The notes below the pieces were generated by a model. The model ran no database searches. It was not told the origin of the DNA and saw nothing but the letters and a program-made list of their open reading frames with translations. A DNA stretch of 33,070 nt from a bacterium (lineage in GTDB: Bacteria; Margulisbacteria; Marinamargulisbacteria; SXXA01; JAHFDB01), in NCBI GenBank assembly GCA_023249285.1, contig JAHFCZ010000008.1, forward strand, positions 1-33,070. Direction: 5' to 3'. Position numbers and translations under genes: made by a program. Within the stretch, counting starts at the first letter, position 1. Each line of letters opens with the position of its first letter. This document shows, piece by piece, positions 7,009 to 15,075 of the stretch.

Positions 7009-8068
7009 CCAATGCCCCTGATTCTTTTAATGCTTGGAGAATGGACACTAAGTCTTTGGGTGTTGCGCCTATTTCGTTGAGCGCATTGACCAAGCTTGTA
7101 AGCGTGGACGACGGGTTAAGATACAGTACTTTCGCATCGTTTTCTTCGACTTTAAGCTGGTCTTGCTCGGCTGTACCAGCCAGTGCTGCCCCGCCCTGAG
7201 CTTGGTTGTTAATTTTGATGGAGACATTCCCATGCGTGAGCGCGACCGGAGAGAGGCGTACCATTTCGCCAATAACGATGGTTCCTGTTTTTGGGTTAAT
7301 GACAATTTTAGAAGAAGGGTCTGGGACAAACGAGATATTTTCAAGTTTTGCAAAAGTGCTGATCATATCGGATGAATCTAGATCAGATAAGGGGATTTTG
7401 ATGGTATTAGCATCGATGGCTTTGGCGCTAGGAAAGCCACTGGCTTGAATGGCTTTTGCGGCTTTAGACACGGTAATGAAGTTCGGGGCTTTGAGTACAA
7501 TGGTAATGTTGAGCTGGTCCGTGTTGCTGACCGGGACTTCATTTTCAACAATAGCACCATCCAAGATGGTACCCACAGTGGTTTGGTTTTTGATGTATTG
7601 GGCTTGTGCGGCGTTTTCATTCAATCCCCCGATAATGACAGTTCCTTGTGCTACTGCATAGATTTTCATGTCCGGGCCTTGTAGCGGGGTGAGTAATAGC
7701 GTTCCCCCATTTAGACTAATAGCATCTCCTAGCGAGGAAACAGTTACGCTGATTTTTTGGCCTTTTTTGATGTAAGGGGGAAGTGCAGCGGTCACGATTA
7801 CCGCAGCGACATTTCGAGAAGAAAAATCTTTTGCACTGGAGATCCCCATTTTCTTAAGGAGATTGGTTAACGCCATGTCTGTAAAGACCGTGCTTTTGCT
7901 GTCCCCTGTATTACGCAAGCCAATGACTAACCCAAATCCAAAGAGCTGATTTTCACGCGCCTCTATAATTTTTCCAATGTCTTTGATTCGAATACGTTGC
8001 GGTTCAGCGACCGCTACTGAAGCAAAAGATAACACAAGTAAAAGGGCAATGAGGCGTTGGTAGTTCAT
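6986..8068 (-). CDS. flgI: Flagellar P-ring protein FlgI
   Basis: FlgI forms the periplasmic ring around the rod at the peptidoglycan layer. The 360-residue protein begins with a signal peptide (MNYQRLIALLLVLSFASVAV, cleavage after A21), as expected because FlgI uses Sec. It continues with the family hallmarks RIKDIGKIIE, GFGLVIGLRNTGD, VAAVIVTAALPPYIKKGQKI, GGTLLLTPLQGPD and IVINPKTGTIVIGEMVRLSP, and ends DLVSILQALKESGAL. Length is normal. The start lies 4 bp after flgH. Its presence, with FlgH, is the clearest sign of a diderm envelope. Confidence 0.97.
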   Translation of the reverse strand: MNYQRLIALLLVLSFASVAVAEPQRIRIKDIGKIIEARENQLFGFGLVIGLRNTGDSKSTVFTDMALTNLLKKMGISSAKDFSSRNVAAVIVTAALPPYIKKGQKISVTVSSLGDAISLNGGTLLLTPLQGPDMKIYAVAQGTVIIGGLNENAAQAQYIKNQTTVGTILDGAIVENEVPVSNTDQLNITIVLKAPNFITVSKAAKAIQASGFPSAKAIDANTIKIPLSDLDSSDMISTFAKLENISFVPDPSSKIVINPKTGTIVIGEMVRLSPVALTHGNVSIKINNQAQGGAALAGTAEQDQLKVEENDAKVLYLNPSSTLTSLVNALNEIGATPKDLVSILQALKESGALVGDIEVL

Positions 8069-8072
8069 ATGT

Positions 8073-8693
8073 TTAAAATAACCAATTGAACATCTTGGTT
8101 AATACTCCTGGAGATTGCTTGGATCCAATGGTGCCGGCACCGATAACTGACACTTCAGCTTTCGCTAACTGGAAAGAATTGACGGTGTTGTTTGGCCCAA
8201 TATCAGTTGAGCGAATGATGCCTGCGATATGAATGGTTTCGACCTCATTATTCACTTTTACTTTGTGCTCACCCACAATATAAATGTTACCGTTTTCTAG
8301 GATTTCGGTCACAATAGCGGTGACCACGGCTGTAACGCGGCTTTTGCGTGTGGTTTGCCCGGTTCCTGAGTAGGCATCGTCACCTTTAAGTGTGAAATCA
8401 TAGGTTTTTCGATTGGTCTCATTTCCTAAGAGATTGGCGACTTGGTTCCAACCCGAGAGGAAATTGGTGCCGATGCTGGCTTCTTTGCTGGTTTTAGTGG
8501 TGGCTTGTTGGTCAGCCGAAGTCGATTCTGAAATCAAAATGGTAATGGTATCGCCAACTTGCACTTCTTTTTTTGGGGTTCCGTAGAACGTGCTTTTACT
8601 TTGATCCCAAAGCGAATCTGCATGAAGTGGGAATGGTGTTGATCCTAAGATTAGGCTAGCGTAAAGCAGAGATGCGAACAGTTTTCGAATCAA
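8073..8693 (-). CDS. flgH: Flagellar L-ring protein FlgH, no lipobox cysteine
   Basis: FlgH forms the outer-membrane ring. The reading frame is open to 8783, but the best start is TTG 8693, six bases after AAGGAG. It gives 206 residues that begin directly with a signal peptide (MIRKLFASLLYASLILG, cleavage after A25 in PLHA-DS). Family motifs are present: DSLWDQSKSTFYG, VGDTITILISESTSADQQA, NGNIYIVGEHKVKVNNEVET, IHIAGIIRSTDIGPNNTV and a short Phe-rich C-terminus. Enteric FlgH is a lipoprotein, but here no cysteine lies at the end of the leader, so it is probably cut by signal peptidase I and not acylated. The start overlaps the flgA end by 38 bp. Confidence 0.94.
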   Translation of the reverse strand: MIRKLFASLLYASLILGSTPFPLHADSLWDQSKSTFYGTPKKEVQVGDTITILISESTSADQQATTKTSKEASIGTNFLSGWNQVANLLGNETNRKTYDFTLKGDDAYSGTGQTTRKSRVTAVVTAIVTEILENGNIYIVGEHKVKVNNEVETIHIAGIIRSTDIGPNNTVNSFQLAKAEVSVIGAGTIGSKQSPGVLTKMFNWLF

Positions 8694-9390
8694 GGATCTC
8701 TCCTTCCAGTGTTTTTTGATCTTTAAGGGTGCTGCGGAGCTTGATATGTTGGTGTACAGAGCCCTCTTCAAGGGCAATGACACGAATTTTGATCTCTAGG
8801 TTATCGCCATACATCAACGCTTCGATATTATCTCCACGGTGGATGATGACGGGGTTTTTGAGCATAAACTCGGCTAGGTACACCCCTGGCCCAAGTGTAG
8901 CAGCCGTGACTTTATTTTTGATCTCCACGAGGCTTCTGATGGCCTTAATAGGCTTCGCATAATCGTCTTCGTATACAATGTCGACATCCTTACTGGTGAT
9001 GACTTGATCTTTAGTGACGACCCGTTTGGTCTTAAGAAAGGTGGAACTAACGGTAATTTGTGAGACAATTTTGGCTTTTTTAAGGAGCAGGTTGTTCTCG
9101 TTATAGAGATCCATAAAAATAATGGTTTTACCAATTAAATCGGCACCGGGTTCGATACGAATATTACAGGAGCTTGCATTTCTCGCATCGATTGAGAGTT
9201 GATCCAGATTCAAGATTTGAATTTGGATATCCTTCTGGCTTGCGTTGGGTCGCCGTTGGAGAACCTGGGGTAAGGCTTTGGCTTGGAATGCGTCTAGAAT
9301 ATCGCTGCGCTCAAGTGCGCAAATGGGTGTGAACGCACCGATGCTCGCGAGTATTAAGACCGTAAGCTTAGTTTTATTTACCCAAGTCAC
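8656..9390 (-). CDS. flgA: P-ring assembly chaperone FlgA
   Basis: FlgA is the periplasmic chaperone for FlgI polymerisation. The 244-residue product starts at GTG 9390, overlapping the flgG end by 17 bp, and has a signal peptide (core LTVLILASIGAFTPICA, cleavage after A25). The C-terminal half is the SAF/ChapFlgA domain: VVTKDQVITSKDVDIVYEDD, NKVTAATLGPGVYL, HRGDNIEALMYGDNLEIKIR and GEILDSKTVRI. This C-terminal block is diagnostic. The N-terminal 100 residues are divergent but of usual length. The order flgG-flgA-flgH-flgI is common in delta- and epsilon-type clusters and spirochaete relatives. Confidence 0.88.
   Translation of the reverse strand: MTWVNKTKLTVLILASIGAFTPICALERSDILDAFQAKALPQVLQRRPNASQKDIQIQILNLDQLSIDARNASSCNIRIEPGADLIGKTIIFMDLYNENNLLLKKAKIVSQITVSSTFLKTKRVVTKDQVITSKDVDIVYEDDYAKPIKAIRSLVEIKNKVTAATLGPGVYLAEFMLKNPVIIHRGDNIEALMYGDNLEIKIRVIALEEGSVHQHIKLRSTLKDQKTLEGEILDSKTVRISALR
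8700..8705 (-). promoter_or_regulatory. Ribosome binding site fixing the flgH TTG start
   Basis: AAGGAG on the minus strand lies inside the flgA coding region, six bases before TTG 8693. It decides the flgH start against the upstream ATG at 8783, whose extra 30 residues would bury the signal peptide. Confidence 0.7.
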
Positions 9391-10174
9391 TTGCGGCTTT
9401 CAGCATGGCTTCACCGGCTTGGATGGATTTCACGATCAATTCAAAAGAACGTTGGGTGAGAATCATATCCATCATTTCTTCGATGACGTTGACGTTGGAA
9501 AACTCAAGTGAACGTTGTCGAATGGCCCCGACCCCATTGTTAGCGGGGAGCTCAAACGACGGGGTGTTTGAGGAGGCTGTTTCTGTATAGAGGTTTTGCC
9601 CGATTTCTTTAAGGCCACCTGCATTCTGGAAGGTAGCCAGTAGGATTTGTCCGATTTCACTTGGGGTGCTGTTGGCACCCGCTTGCACAAATACTTTTCC
9701 TTGATCGTTAATGACAATGTCAGTGGTATTTTTGGGGATACGAATGGCCGGTTCAATGGGGTGTCCGTTAGGATCAACCACGTTTCCTTCGCTATCCGTG
9801 CGGAAATTCCCGGCACGGGTATAAGCTGAGGTCCCATCTGGCATTTTGACTTGGAAAAAGCCTTCGCCTTCAACCGCCATGTCGAGGGGTTGGTTCGTAA
9901 TTTCAAGAGATCCTTGAACGAAGGATTTGCTGACTTCAGCGATTCTAACGCCAGTGCCGTATTCGACGAATTTTTTTCTTTTTTCGCCTGCGGTGAATCC
10001 GTCTTCACCTTCAGTGAGTGCGTATTCATACATTAATGGAAACATGCTTTCCATTTCAGTTCTTCGTTTTTTGTAACCTACGGTTTGTGCGTTTGAGATG
10101 TTGGCTGCGAGTACCTGCAATTTCCGCTGGTAGGCGAACATTGCGGATTTGCCCATAAATATTTGATTTACCAT
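9374..10174 (-). CDS. flgG: Distal rod protein FlgG (no signal peptide)
   Basis: FlgG builds the distal rod that passes through the P and L rings. The 266-residue protein is a canonical member: SAMFAYQRKLQVLAANISNA then QTVGYKK at the N-terminus, EYGTGVRIAEVSKSFVQGSL, NQPLDMAVEGEGFFQVKMPD, YTRAGNFRTDSEGNVVDPNG, and the C-terminal ALEFSNVN-type motif seen as SLEFSNVNVIEEMMDMI with RSFELIVKSIQAGE. An in-frame TAG directly precedes ATG 10174, so no leader peptide can be added. An AAGGAG site lies 11 bases upstream. This contrasts with FlgB, FlgC and FlgF in the same operon, which have leaders. Confidence 0.96.
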   Translation of the reverse strand: MVNQIFMGKSAMFAYQRKLQVLAANISNAQTVGYKKRRTEMESMFPLMYEYALTEGEDGFTAGEKRKKFVEYGTGVRIAEVSKSFVQGSLEITNQPLDMAVEGEGFFQVKMPDGTSAYTRAGNFRTDSEGNVVDPNGHPIEPAIRIPKNTTDIVINDQGKVFVQAGANSTPSEIGQILLATFQNAGGLKEIGQNLYTETASSNTPSFELPANNGVGAIRQRSLEFSNVNVIEEMMDMILTQRSFELIVKSIQAGEAMLKAASDLGK

Positions 10175-10229
10175 CTAGAATCAAACTCCTTATTTGAAAG
10201 GGTTAGGCATTAGTCTTGAGCATCATACC

Positions 10230-11054
10230 TTATGGGTTGGCCATTTGAACAGCGGAAGTTAGCAATTTAATTTGTGAACGTGCAGCTTTCGCTGACGCTT
10301 CGTTTCCATATTTCCACATTAACCCGTCACCTGTTAGGGCTTTTAAGACCCCGTTCATGTTTACATAGCCTTGTAATACAGCGTATTCAGCATTGGGCAC
10401 TTTTTCTGGGCGCCCCTTTTCGACTAGAATAGTTCCGCTAATTTTTTCCAACTTATTGGCAATCGTTTGGTCATCCACAAAAACAGCCACTCCGAGCTTG
10501 TCGACGGGTGCGTTATTTACAAACAAAACGCCACTTTTGGAGCAGGTAATGTCTTTCCCATCGGGGAGAACAATTTCATTTCCATTTTCGTTCAATACAG
10601 CAAAACGTCCGGTCAGGGTTATTAACTTACGATTGCTGTCCAGACGAAACCGCCCATCTCGGGTATACGCAAGGTGGCCATCTTTGAGTCGGATGCAGAA
10701 AAAGCCTCTGTCAGCAATATCCACTGCAAAGTCGAGTGGGTTATTGGTCTCTTGAGGGACGCCTCCCCGTTTACGATAGAAGGACCGGGCAATAATGTGA
10801 CCGTTTTTATTCATATTGTAGCCACAATCTTCGATGTAGCCTGGTACATCCAAATTCATGGTATAGAGGTGAAAGTAATACCACTGACGTTGGTGGGTGA
10901 TCATCCCTTCTTTGCAGGTGACTATAGAGGGTTGTGGAATCTCTTCGTATCCACCCGGTGCCCATAGTTCGGCGTAAATGGCGGTATTCAAGACCAAGAG
11001 CGCCAAGATAGAAAACGGTGTTATTTTTCGGCTAAGGTGATGATTATGTGTCAT
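10230..11054 (-). CDS. flgF: FlgF-like rod protein with an apparent Sec signal peptide
   Basis: This 274-residue protein of the FlgF/FlgG family precedes flgG, where FlgF (proximal rod) normally lies. The family core is clear at about 100-160: NNPLDFAVDIADRGFFCIRL, YTRDGRFRLDSNRKL and TGRFAVL. The usual N-terminal block is degenerate (KEGMITHQRQWYYFHLY, MNLDVPGY). The C-terminal rod helix is also divergent (RSQIKLLTSAVQMANP). Residues 1-28 are a signal peptide (ITPFSILALLVLNTAIYA, cleavage after A28). At least four cysteines in the mature part would fit disulfides in the periplasm. The start ATG overlaps the flhX stop (ATGA). It could also be called a second FlgG-like rod protein; FlgF is favoured by position. 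Confidence 0.75.
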   Translation of the reverse strand: MTHNHHLSRKITPFSILALLVLNTAIYAELWAPGGYEEIPQPSIVTCKEGMITHQRQWYYFHLYTMNLDVPGYIEDCGYNMNKNGHIIARSFYRKRGGVPQETNNPLDFAVDIADRGFFCIRLKDGHLAYTRDGRFRLDSNRKLITLTGRFAVLNENGNEIVLPDGKDITCSKSGVLFVNNAPVDKLGVAVFVDDQTIANKLEKISGTILVEKGRPEKVPNAEYAVLQGYVNMNGVLKALTGDGLMWKYGNEASAKAARSQIKLLTSAVQMANP

Positions 11055-11446
11055 TGTTTTTTGGCTATTTTCTTGGATTTTGCAAGCTTGTTGAGTTGGT
11101 ACACAAAGGCTAAAACTTCCGCCACCATTGTATACAATTCTGCGGGGATTTCCATATCCAACTCCAGCTTTGAGAGGAGCTCTGTCAGCACATCGTCTTC
11201 ATACATGGGAATTCGATTTTCTTCAGCAAGCTTTAAGATTTGCTCTGCAACGGGACCGCGCCCTGTTGCAATAATTCGGGGTGCCCTTCCCTTTTTAGGG
11301 TCGTATTTAACGGCGATGGCTCTGATTTTTTCGCCGGTCTTAGTGCCTTGGAGTTGGTCTAAGCGACGTTTAAGCTGCTTGGACTTTTCGGCCAGTGTTT
11401 TTTTGCGTTGCAGAGATTCGTCTTCTGGGATTTCAGATTTCGGCAT
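11051..11446 (-). CDS. flhX: Stand-alone FlhB C-terminal domain (FlhX/YlqH type)
   Basis: FlhB is the substrate-specificity switch of the flagellar export gate. Residues about 38-118 of this 131-residue protein match its cytoplasmic C-domain: AIAVKYDPKKGRAPRIIATG, GPVAEQILKLAEENRIP, YEDDVLTELLSKLELDMEIP and AELYTMVAEVLAFVYQLNK. The NPTH autocleavage motif that precedes AVALKYD in FlhB is replaced by GEKI, and no membrane segments are present. Such FlhX/YlqH proteins occur beside full FlhB in many bacteria and can partly replace the cleaved FlhB C-fragment. The first 37 residues are a charged helix. The gene overlaps the fliK-like gene by 14 bp. A full-length flhB is not in the window. Confidence 0.9.
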   Translation of the reverse strand: MPKSEIPEDESLQRKKTLAEKSKQLKRRLDQLQGTKTGEKIRAIAVKYDPKKGRAPRIIATGRGPVAEQILKLAEENRIPMYEDDVLTELLSKLELDMEIPAELYTMVAEVLAFVYQLNKLAKSKKIAKKQ

Positions 11447-12716
11447 TGATTTTAGACAACTTATCGAGATTGATAGTAGGAAGCAACAGTTTTTTTACAT
11501 TCAGTTTTTTGGGGAGTGTTCGGACTCCTTGTAGCTCATAGTTTTGCGCGGCAAGCTTGTTTTTTAACTCTTTGGTGTTCTGGGCAATGAGTGCCTTGGT
11601 TTGAGAATTTTCAGTATAGAACATATACCAAACCTTCTGGCCGCTAATTTCCACAACAATTGCCAGCTCGCCTAAATCTTCCGTGTCGCATTTCACCACA
11701 ATCTTGGTTTTTTCAGGATTGAATTTTCGTTTTTTATCGGATTGCGGATCTTTTTTAATCAGAATCTCAATTGGATGTTTACGCGTCCCCATAGGATTGG
11801 GGATCTGCCAATAGGAAAACTCATCAAATCCGATATTGGAAGTTACGCTGGATTTGGAAATGATGCTTTGCGAAACGAGGTTTTCGATGAGTTGACCAAT
11901 GCTTTCTTGAAGATTTGAGATCTCCCCTTGAATGCGATCTGCAATTTTGGGGTTACTTTGTTTAAGCTTTTCCTGAAATCCTGCAATAAAGCCTGCAAAC
12001 AGATGGAAGTCTTTGACGACTTTTCCTTGATTCACTAAGGTGAGCGCGAGCTCTTGGTTGGCAGATTCTTGGGTGAGTTTTTTTAGGTTTTTTTCCAACT
12101 GGGCCATGATGTTCGAAAGCCCCGCAAAAATGGCGGGGGGGAGACTGTTTTTGAGGGCCTCAAATGCGGCGGTGAATTGCTGGAGGGTTTGTTGGACCTG
12201 GCTCAGGCTTTGCCCCGCTAAGGATTGATTGTTGAGAAATTTGGAAATTAAATCCACACTCTTTGGCGACGTAGATAAGCCTTTGAGCGTGCTGATCACG
12301 GATGATTCAATCGCATTATTTTGTGCGCGTCCTTGAATGAGCTGGTGAATGCTATTGAAGTTGTCGCCGGAAGCTTCCAGCCCGTATTTAATCAGAGTGG
12401 AGAGGATAGTTTTATTCTCGGCTGTGGGTGCTTTTTGGATATTCACCAGGAGATCTGCAACATCGTTGACATTCCATTTGCGTGCAATGTTGGGTTGTGT
12501 TCCTGGTGTTTCAGCTGGCTTTGTTCGTGGTGCGGCCGTGGTTTGCGTCGTCTCGCTAACGCTTTGTGCGGTAGAAATACGTGCGTCTGCGTGCTGGAGT
12601 TCTTCAATGGGAAATGCGGGCTTAGTACCGCCTGTTCCGTCTGAGCCTCCAGTTCTGGATGCGCCTGCGCCTGGATCGTTTGGCCTTGGGCCTGTTCTGC
12701 TAATTCCTAATCCCAT
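11433..12716 (-). CDS. fliK: FliK/YlqG-like hook-length-control family protein
   Basis: The C-terminal part (about residues 330-405) resembles the FliK C-domain: KTKIVVKCDTEDLGELAIVV, EISGQKVWYMFYTENSQTK, ALIAQNTKELKNKLAAQNYE and LQGVRT. The N-terminus (1-80) is low-complexity Gly/Pro/Thr, and the middle is Leu/Gln/Asn-rich helix, both typical of FliK rulers. Pairing with a downstream FlhX copies the ylqG-ylqH arrangement of Bacillus. FliK senses hook length and acts on the FlhB C-domain. The frame is open to ATG 12809, but its first 31 residues do not look like the rest; ATG 12716 (MGLGISRTGPRPND) seems the better start, giving 427 residues. No strong ribosome site is visible at either. Confidence 0.7.
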   Translation of the reverse strand: MGLGISRTGPRPNDPGAGASRTGGSDGTGGTKPAFPIEELQHADARISTAQSVSETTQTTAAPRTKPAETPGTQPNIARKWNVNDVADLLVNIQKAPTAENKTILSTLIKYGLEASGDNFNSIHQLIQGRAQNNAIESSVISTLKGLSTSPKSVDLISKFLNNQSLAGQSLSQVQQTLQQFTAAFEALKNSLPPAIFAGLSNIMAQLEKNLKKLTQESANQELALTLVNQGKVVKDFHLFAGFIAGFQEKLKQSNPKIADRIQGEISNLQESIGQLIENLVSQSIISKSSVTSNIGFDEFSYWQIPNPMGTRKHPIEILIKKDPQSDKKRKFNPEKTKIVVKCDTEDLGELAIVVEISGQKVWYMFYTENSQTKALIAQNTKELKNKLAAQNYELQGVRTLPKKLNVKKLLLPTINLDKLSKINAEI

Positions 12717-12854
12717 ATTAACGTCAAGGATAGCGTGCTGATGACGGAAAATCCAGTGCCAGGTTAAACTTTGCGTTTTGTGGGAATAAACTTCTGGAAA
12801 AATGATCAAAAATCTGGTAACTTATTGTGAAGTCTGCTTTAGGATGGGTATAAA
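12717..12854. promoter_or_regulatory. Divergent intergenic region between the flagellar operon and ilvB
   Basis: This 138 bp gap separates the two largest operons, so both probably start here. On the plus strand, TTGTGA (12825-12830) and TATAAA (12849-12854) are 18 bp apart like a sigma-70 promoter. The TATAAA abuts the ilvB ATG, however, so transcription from it would begin inside the gene. An AGGA at 12841 could serve as the ribosome site. On the minus strand, AAAGTTT (12766-12772) matches the sigma-28 -35 core but no GCCGATAA-like -10 follows at the right distance. No leader peptide, attenuator or strong hairpin was recognised. Confidence 0.4.
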
Positions 12855-14576
12855 ATGTCTAAAAAAACTATAACTGGTGCAGAAGCTTTAATTAAATGTC
12901 TTGAAAATAAGGGCGTGGAATACATCTTTGGGTATCCTGGTGGCGCGGCTATCCCAATTTTTGATGCTTTGGTGGATTCCCCCATTAAATTGATCCTAGT
13001 GCGACATGAGCAGGGTGCTACGCATATGGCGGATGGCTATGCCCGCGCTACGGGAAAGCCTGGTGTTGTGTTGGTGACGAGTGGCCCCGGGGCAACCAAT
13101 ACGGTTACTGGGATTTTAACTGCCCAGATGGATAGTGTGCCGTTGATTGTGTTGACTGGGCAAACCATTACACCGTCCTTAGGTAAAGATGCGTTTCAAG
13201 AAGCCGATGTATTTGGCATTACGGCACCGATCGTCAAGCATAGTTATTTGGTTAAAGACGCCAATGAAATCCCACGTGTGACTGAGGAAGCCTTTTATAT
13301 CTCGAATACGGGGCGTCCCGGGCCAGTCTTAATTGATTTGCCTAAGGACATTACCAGTGCGCCCTGCACGGCGTCGCTGACGGATATTCAGATGGATTTG
13401 CCGGGATATTCCTTCCCGACAACCGGTGACCCGCACCAAATTCTAGCCATGGCAAAAATATTGAATCACGCCCGGCGTCCTCTCTTATTGGTGGGCCATG
13501 GGGCGATGATTGCAAAAGCTGGTCCTGAAGTCATGGCGCTGGTCGAAAAACTTCAAGCGCCTGTGGTAAGTACGCTATTGGGTAAAGGTGTATTTCCTGA
13601 AAATCACCCGCTTTGCATGGGCTTTTTGGGGATGCATGGGACGGCCTATGCCAACCGATCAGTTGAGCATTGCGATGTGATCTTCTCTATTGGATCGCGT
13701 TGGGATGACCGAATTACCCCCGCCAAAATTGAGCGCTTTTGTCCCAATGCGAAAAAGCTCCATTTGGATATAGATCCTGCTGAGATTAATAAAATTGTGG
13801 TGCCGGATGTCAGTGTCGTTGGGGATGCAAAATTGGTTCTTAAAGCGTTATTGCCCCTTATTCAGCCTAACGATACCAAGGCATGGGTAAAGGAAGTCAG
13901 TCGATATAAACGACAATTCCCGCTTTCTTATAAAATTCATGGCGGATTAAAAGCCCAGCATGTGATTGATGAAATGTATCAGCTCACGAAAGGTGAAGCG
14001 ATTGTCACCACCGACGTAGGGCAACATCAAATGTGGGCGGCCCAGTTTTACTTGAGTCACAAAACAGATTCTTGGATTTCATCCGGGGGTGCGGGCACCA
14101 TGGGGTATGGATTCCCAGCCGCGATCGGGGCACAGTTTGCGCAACCCAAAAGAACGGTTGTGGCGATTGTCGGAGATGGTGGATTTCAGATGACATTGGC
14201 AGAGCTATCTACGGCTATGCTGCATAAGCTCCCGCTTAAAATTGTGATTATCGACAATAAATACTTGGGTATGGTGCGTCAGTGGCAGCAGCTATTTTAT
14301 GACGATCGTCTTTCAGGGGTAGACCTGGAAGGCAATCCAGATTTTGTGAAATTGGCCGAAGCCTATGGCGTAAAAGGCTTTCGGATTAAGCGGCCTGCGG
14401 ATGTTCGCAAAGTTTTGGCGCGTGCCTTGGCTTACAATGAAGGACCTTGCGTCATTCATGCGGAAGTTGTGAAAGAAGATAATGTTTTCCCTATGATTCC
14501 GGCGGGGGGTGCGGTTACGGATATGATTATCACTCCCCCTAAAGGGAAGCTTGAAAAACCCAAAGGAAGTACCTAA
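12855..14576 (+). CDS. ilvB: Acetolactate synthase large (catalytic) subunit
   Basis: This thiamine-diphosphate enzyme condenses pyruvate with pyruvate or 2-oxobutyrate in the first common step of valine, leucine and isoleucine synthesis. Length (573) is normal. The N-domain has [23 protein letters not shown], and the catalytic Glu52 in [20 protein letters not shown]. The FAD-domain region shows GHGAMI and [12 protein letters not shown]. The C-terminal ThDP motif is [20 protein letters not shown] followed by the asparagine of [14 protein letters not shown]. The stop shares one base with the ilvH start (TAATG). It is the first gene of a twelve-gene run. Confidence 0.97.
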   Translation: MSKKTITGAEALIKCLENKGVEYIFGYPGGAAIPIFDALVDSPIKLILVRHEQGATHMADGYARATGKPGVVLVTSGPGATNTVTGILTAQMDSVPLIVLTGQTITPSLGKDAFQEADVFGITAPIVKHSYLVKDANEIPRVTEEAFYISNTGRPGPVLIDLPKDITSAPCTASLTDIQMDLPGYSFPTTGDPHQILAMAKILNHARRPLLLVGHGAMIAKAGPEVMALVEKLQAPVVSTLLGKGVFPENHPLCMGFLGMHGTAYANRSVEHCDVIFSIGSRWDDRITPAKIERFCPNAKKLHLDIDPAEINKIVVPDVSVVGDAKLVLKALLPLIQPNDTKAWVKEVSRYKRQFPLSYKIHGGLKAQHVIDEMYQLTKGEAIVTTDVGQHQMWAAQFYLSHKTDSWISSGGAGTMGYGFPAAIGAQFAQPKRTVVAIVGDGGFQMTLAELSTAMLHKLPLKIVIIDNKYLGMVRQWQQLFYDDRLSGVDLEGNPDFVKLAEAYGVKGFRIKRPADVRKVLARALAYNEGPCVIHAEVVKEDNVFPMIPAGGAVTDMIITPPKGKLEKPKGST

Positions 14577-15064
14577 TGAAAAGCCATACTCTTAGTCTTT
14601 TAGTTGCAAATAAGCCTGGTGTTTTGGTTCGTGTTTCGCTGATTTTTTCTAGACGTGGCTTTAATATCGAATCGCTAGTGGTATCGCCTACTCAAGATGG
14701 GCAATTTTCCCGAATGACGATCACGGCTCAAGGCGATCAAAAAGTGCTGGAACAGATTATCAAACAAGGTCAGAAATTAGTGGATGTGGTCATGCTCAAT
14801 GAGCACATTCCTGGGGATAGTATTGAAAAAGAATTGGCCTTGATCAAAGTCGCTCCAAAATCTGCGCAACGGGCAGAGCTTTTGCAAATTATCTCGCATT
14901 TTAAAGCAGAGACGGTTGATTTACGCCAAGAATCCTTTATCATACAGGTCACCGGAAGTACTGAAAAATTAGATGCCATATTGGAAATGCTTTCACCTTT
15001 TGGGGTTGTTGAAGTCGTCCGTACTGGCAAAATTCTAATGGTACGCGGTAAAGAGAGGACTTAA
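14576..15064 (+). CDS. ilvH: Acetolactate synthase small regulatory subunit
   Basis: This 162-residue protein has an N-terminal ACT domain (TLSLLVANKPGVLVRVSLIF, SRRGFNIESLVV) that binds valine for feedback inhibition, and the IlvH C-domain (LALIKVAPKSAQRAELLQII, FKAETVDLRQESFIIQVTGS, VVEVVRTGKILMVRG). Length matches E. coli IlvH (163). It is translationally coupled to ilvB (TAATG), and an AAGGAAG ribosome site lies in the ilvB tail. Confidence 0.96.
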   Translation: MKSHTLSLLVANKPGVLVRVSLIFSRRGFNIESLVVSPTQDGQFSRMTITAQGDQKVLEQIIKQGQKLVDVVMLNEHIPGDSIEKELALIKVAPKSAQRAELLQIISHFKAETVDLRQESFIIQVTGSTEKLDAILEMLSPFGVVEVVRTGKILMVRGKERT

Positions 15065-15075
15065 AGGACACTTCC

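Noticed and set aside
7069-7661. Several open frames of 70-94 codons on both strands inside flgI
   Set aside because: They lie wholly within a strongly conserved gene, overlap each other and have no recognisable products.
8073-8783. Longer FlgH start at 8783
   Set aside because: It would bury the signal peptide behind 30 polar residues; TTG 8693 has an ideal AAGGAG.
12747-12772. Sigma-28 promoter in front of the fliK-like gene
   Set aside because: AAAGTTT is present, but the bases 11 bp downstream (GGATTTTC) do not resemble GCCGATAA; a TCCGTCAT match lies 17 bp away, too far.
11433-12809. Longer fliK-like start at ATG 12809
   Set aside because: The extra 31 residues look like translated promoter DNA (many aromatic and His residues) and no ribosome site precedes them.
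12825-12854. Sigma-70 promoter TTGTGA-18-TATAAA for ilvB
   Set aside because: The -10 touches the ATG, so the transcript would begin within the gene. It was kept only as a remark on the intergenic region.
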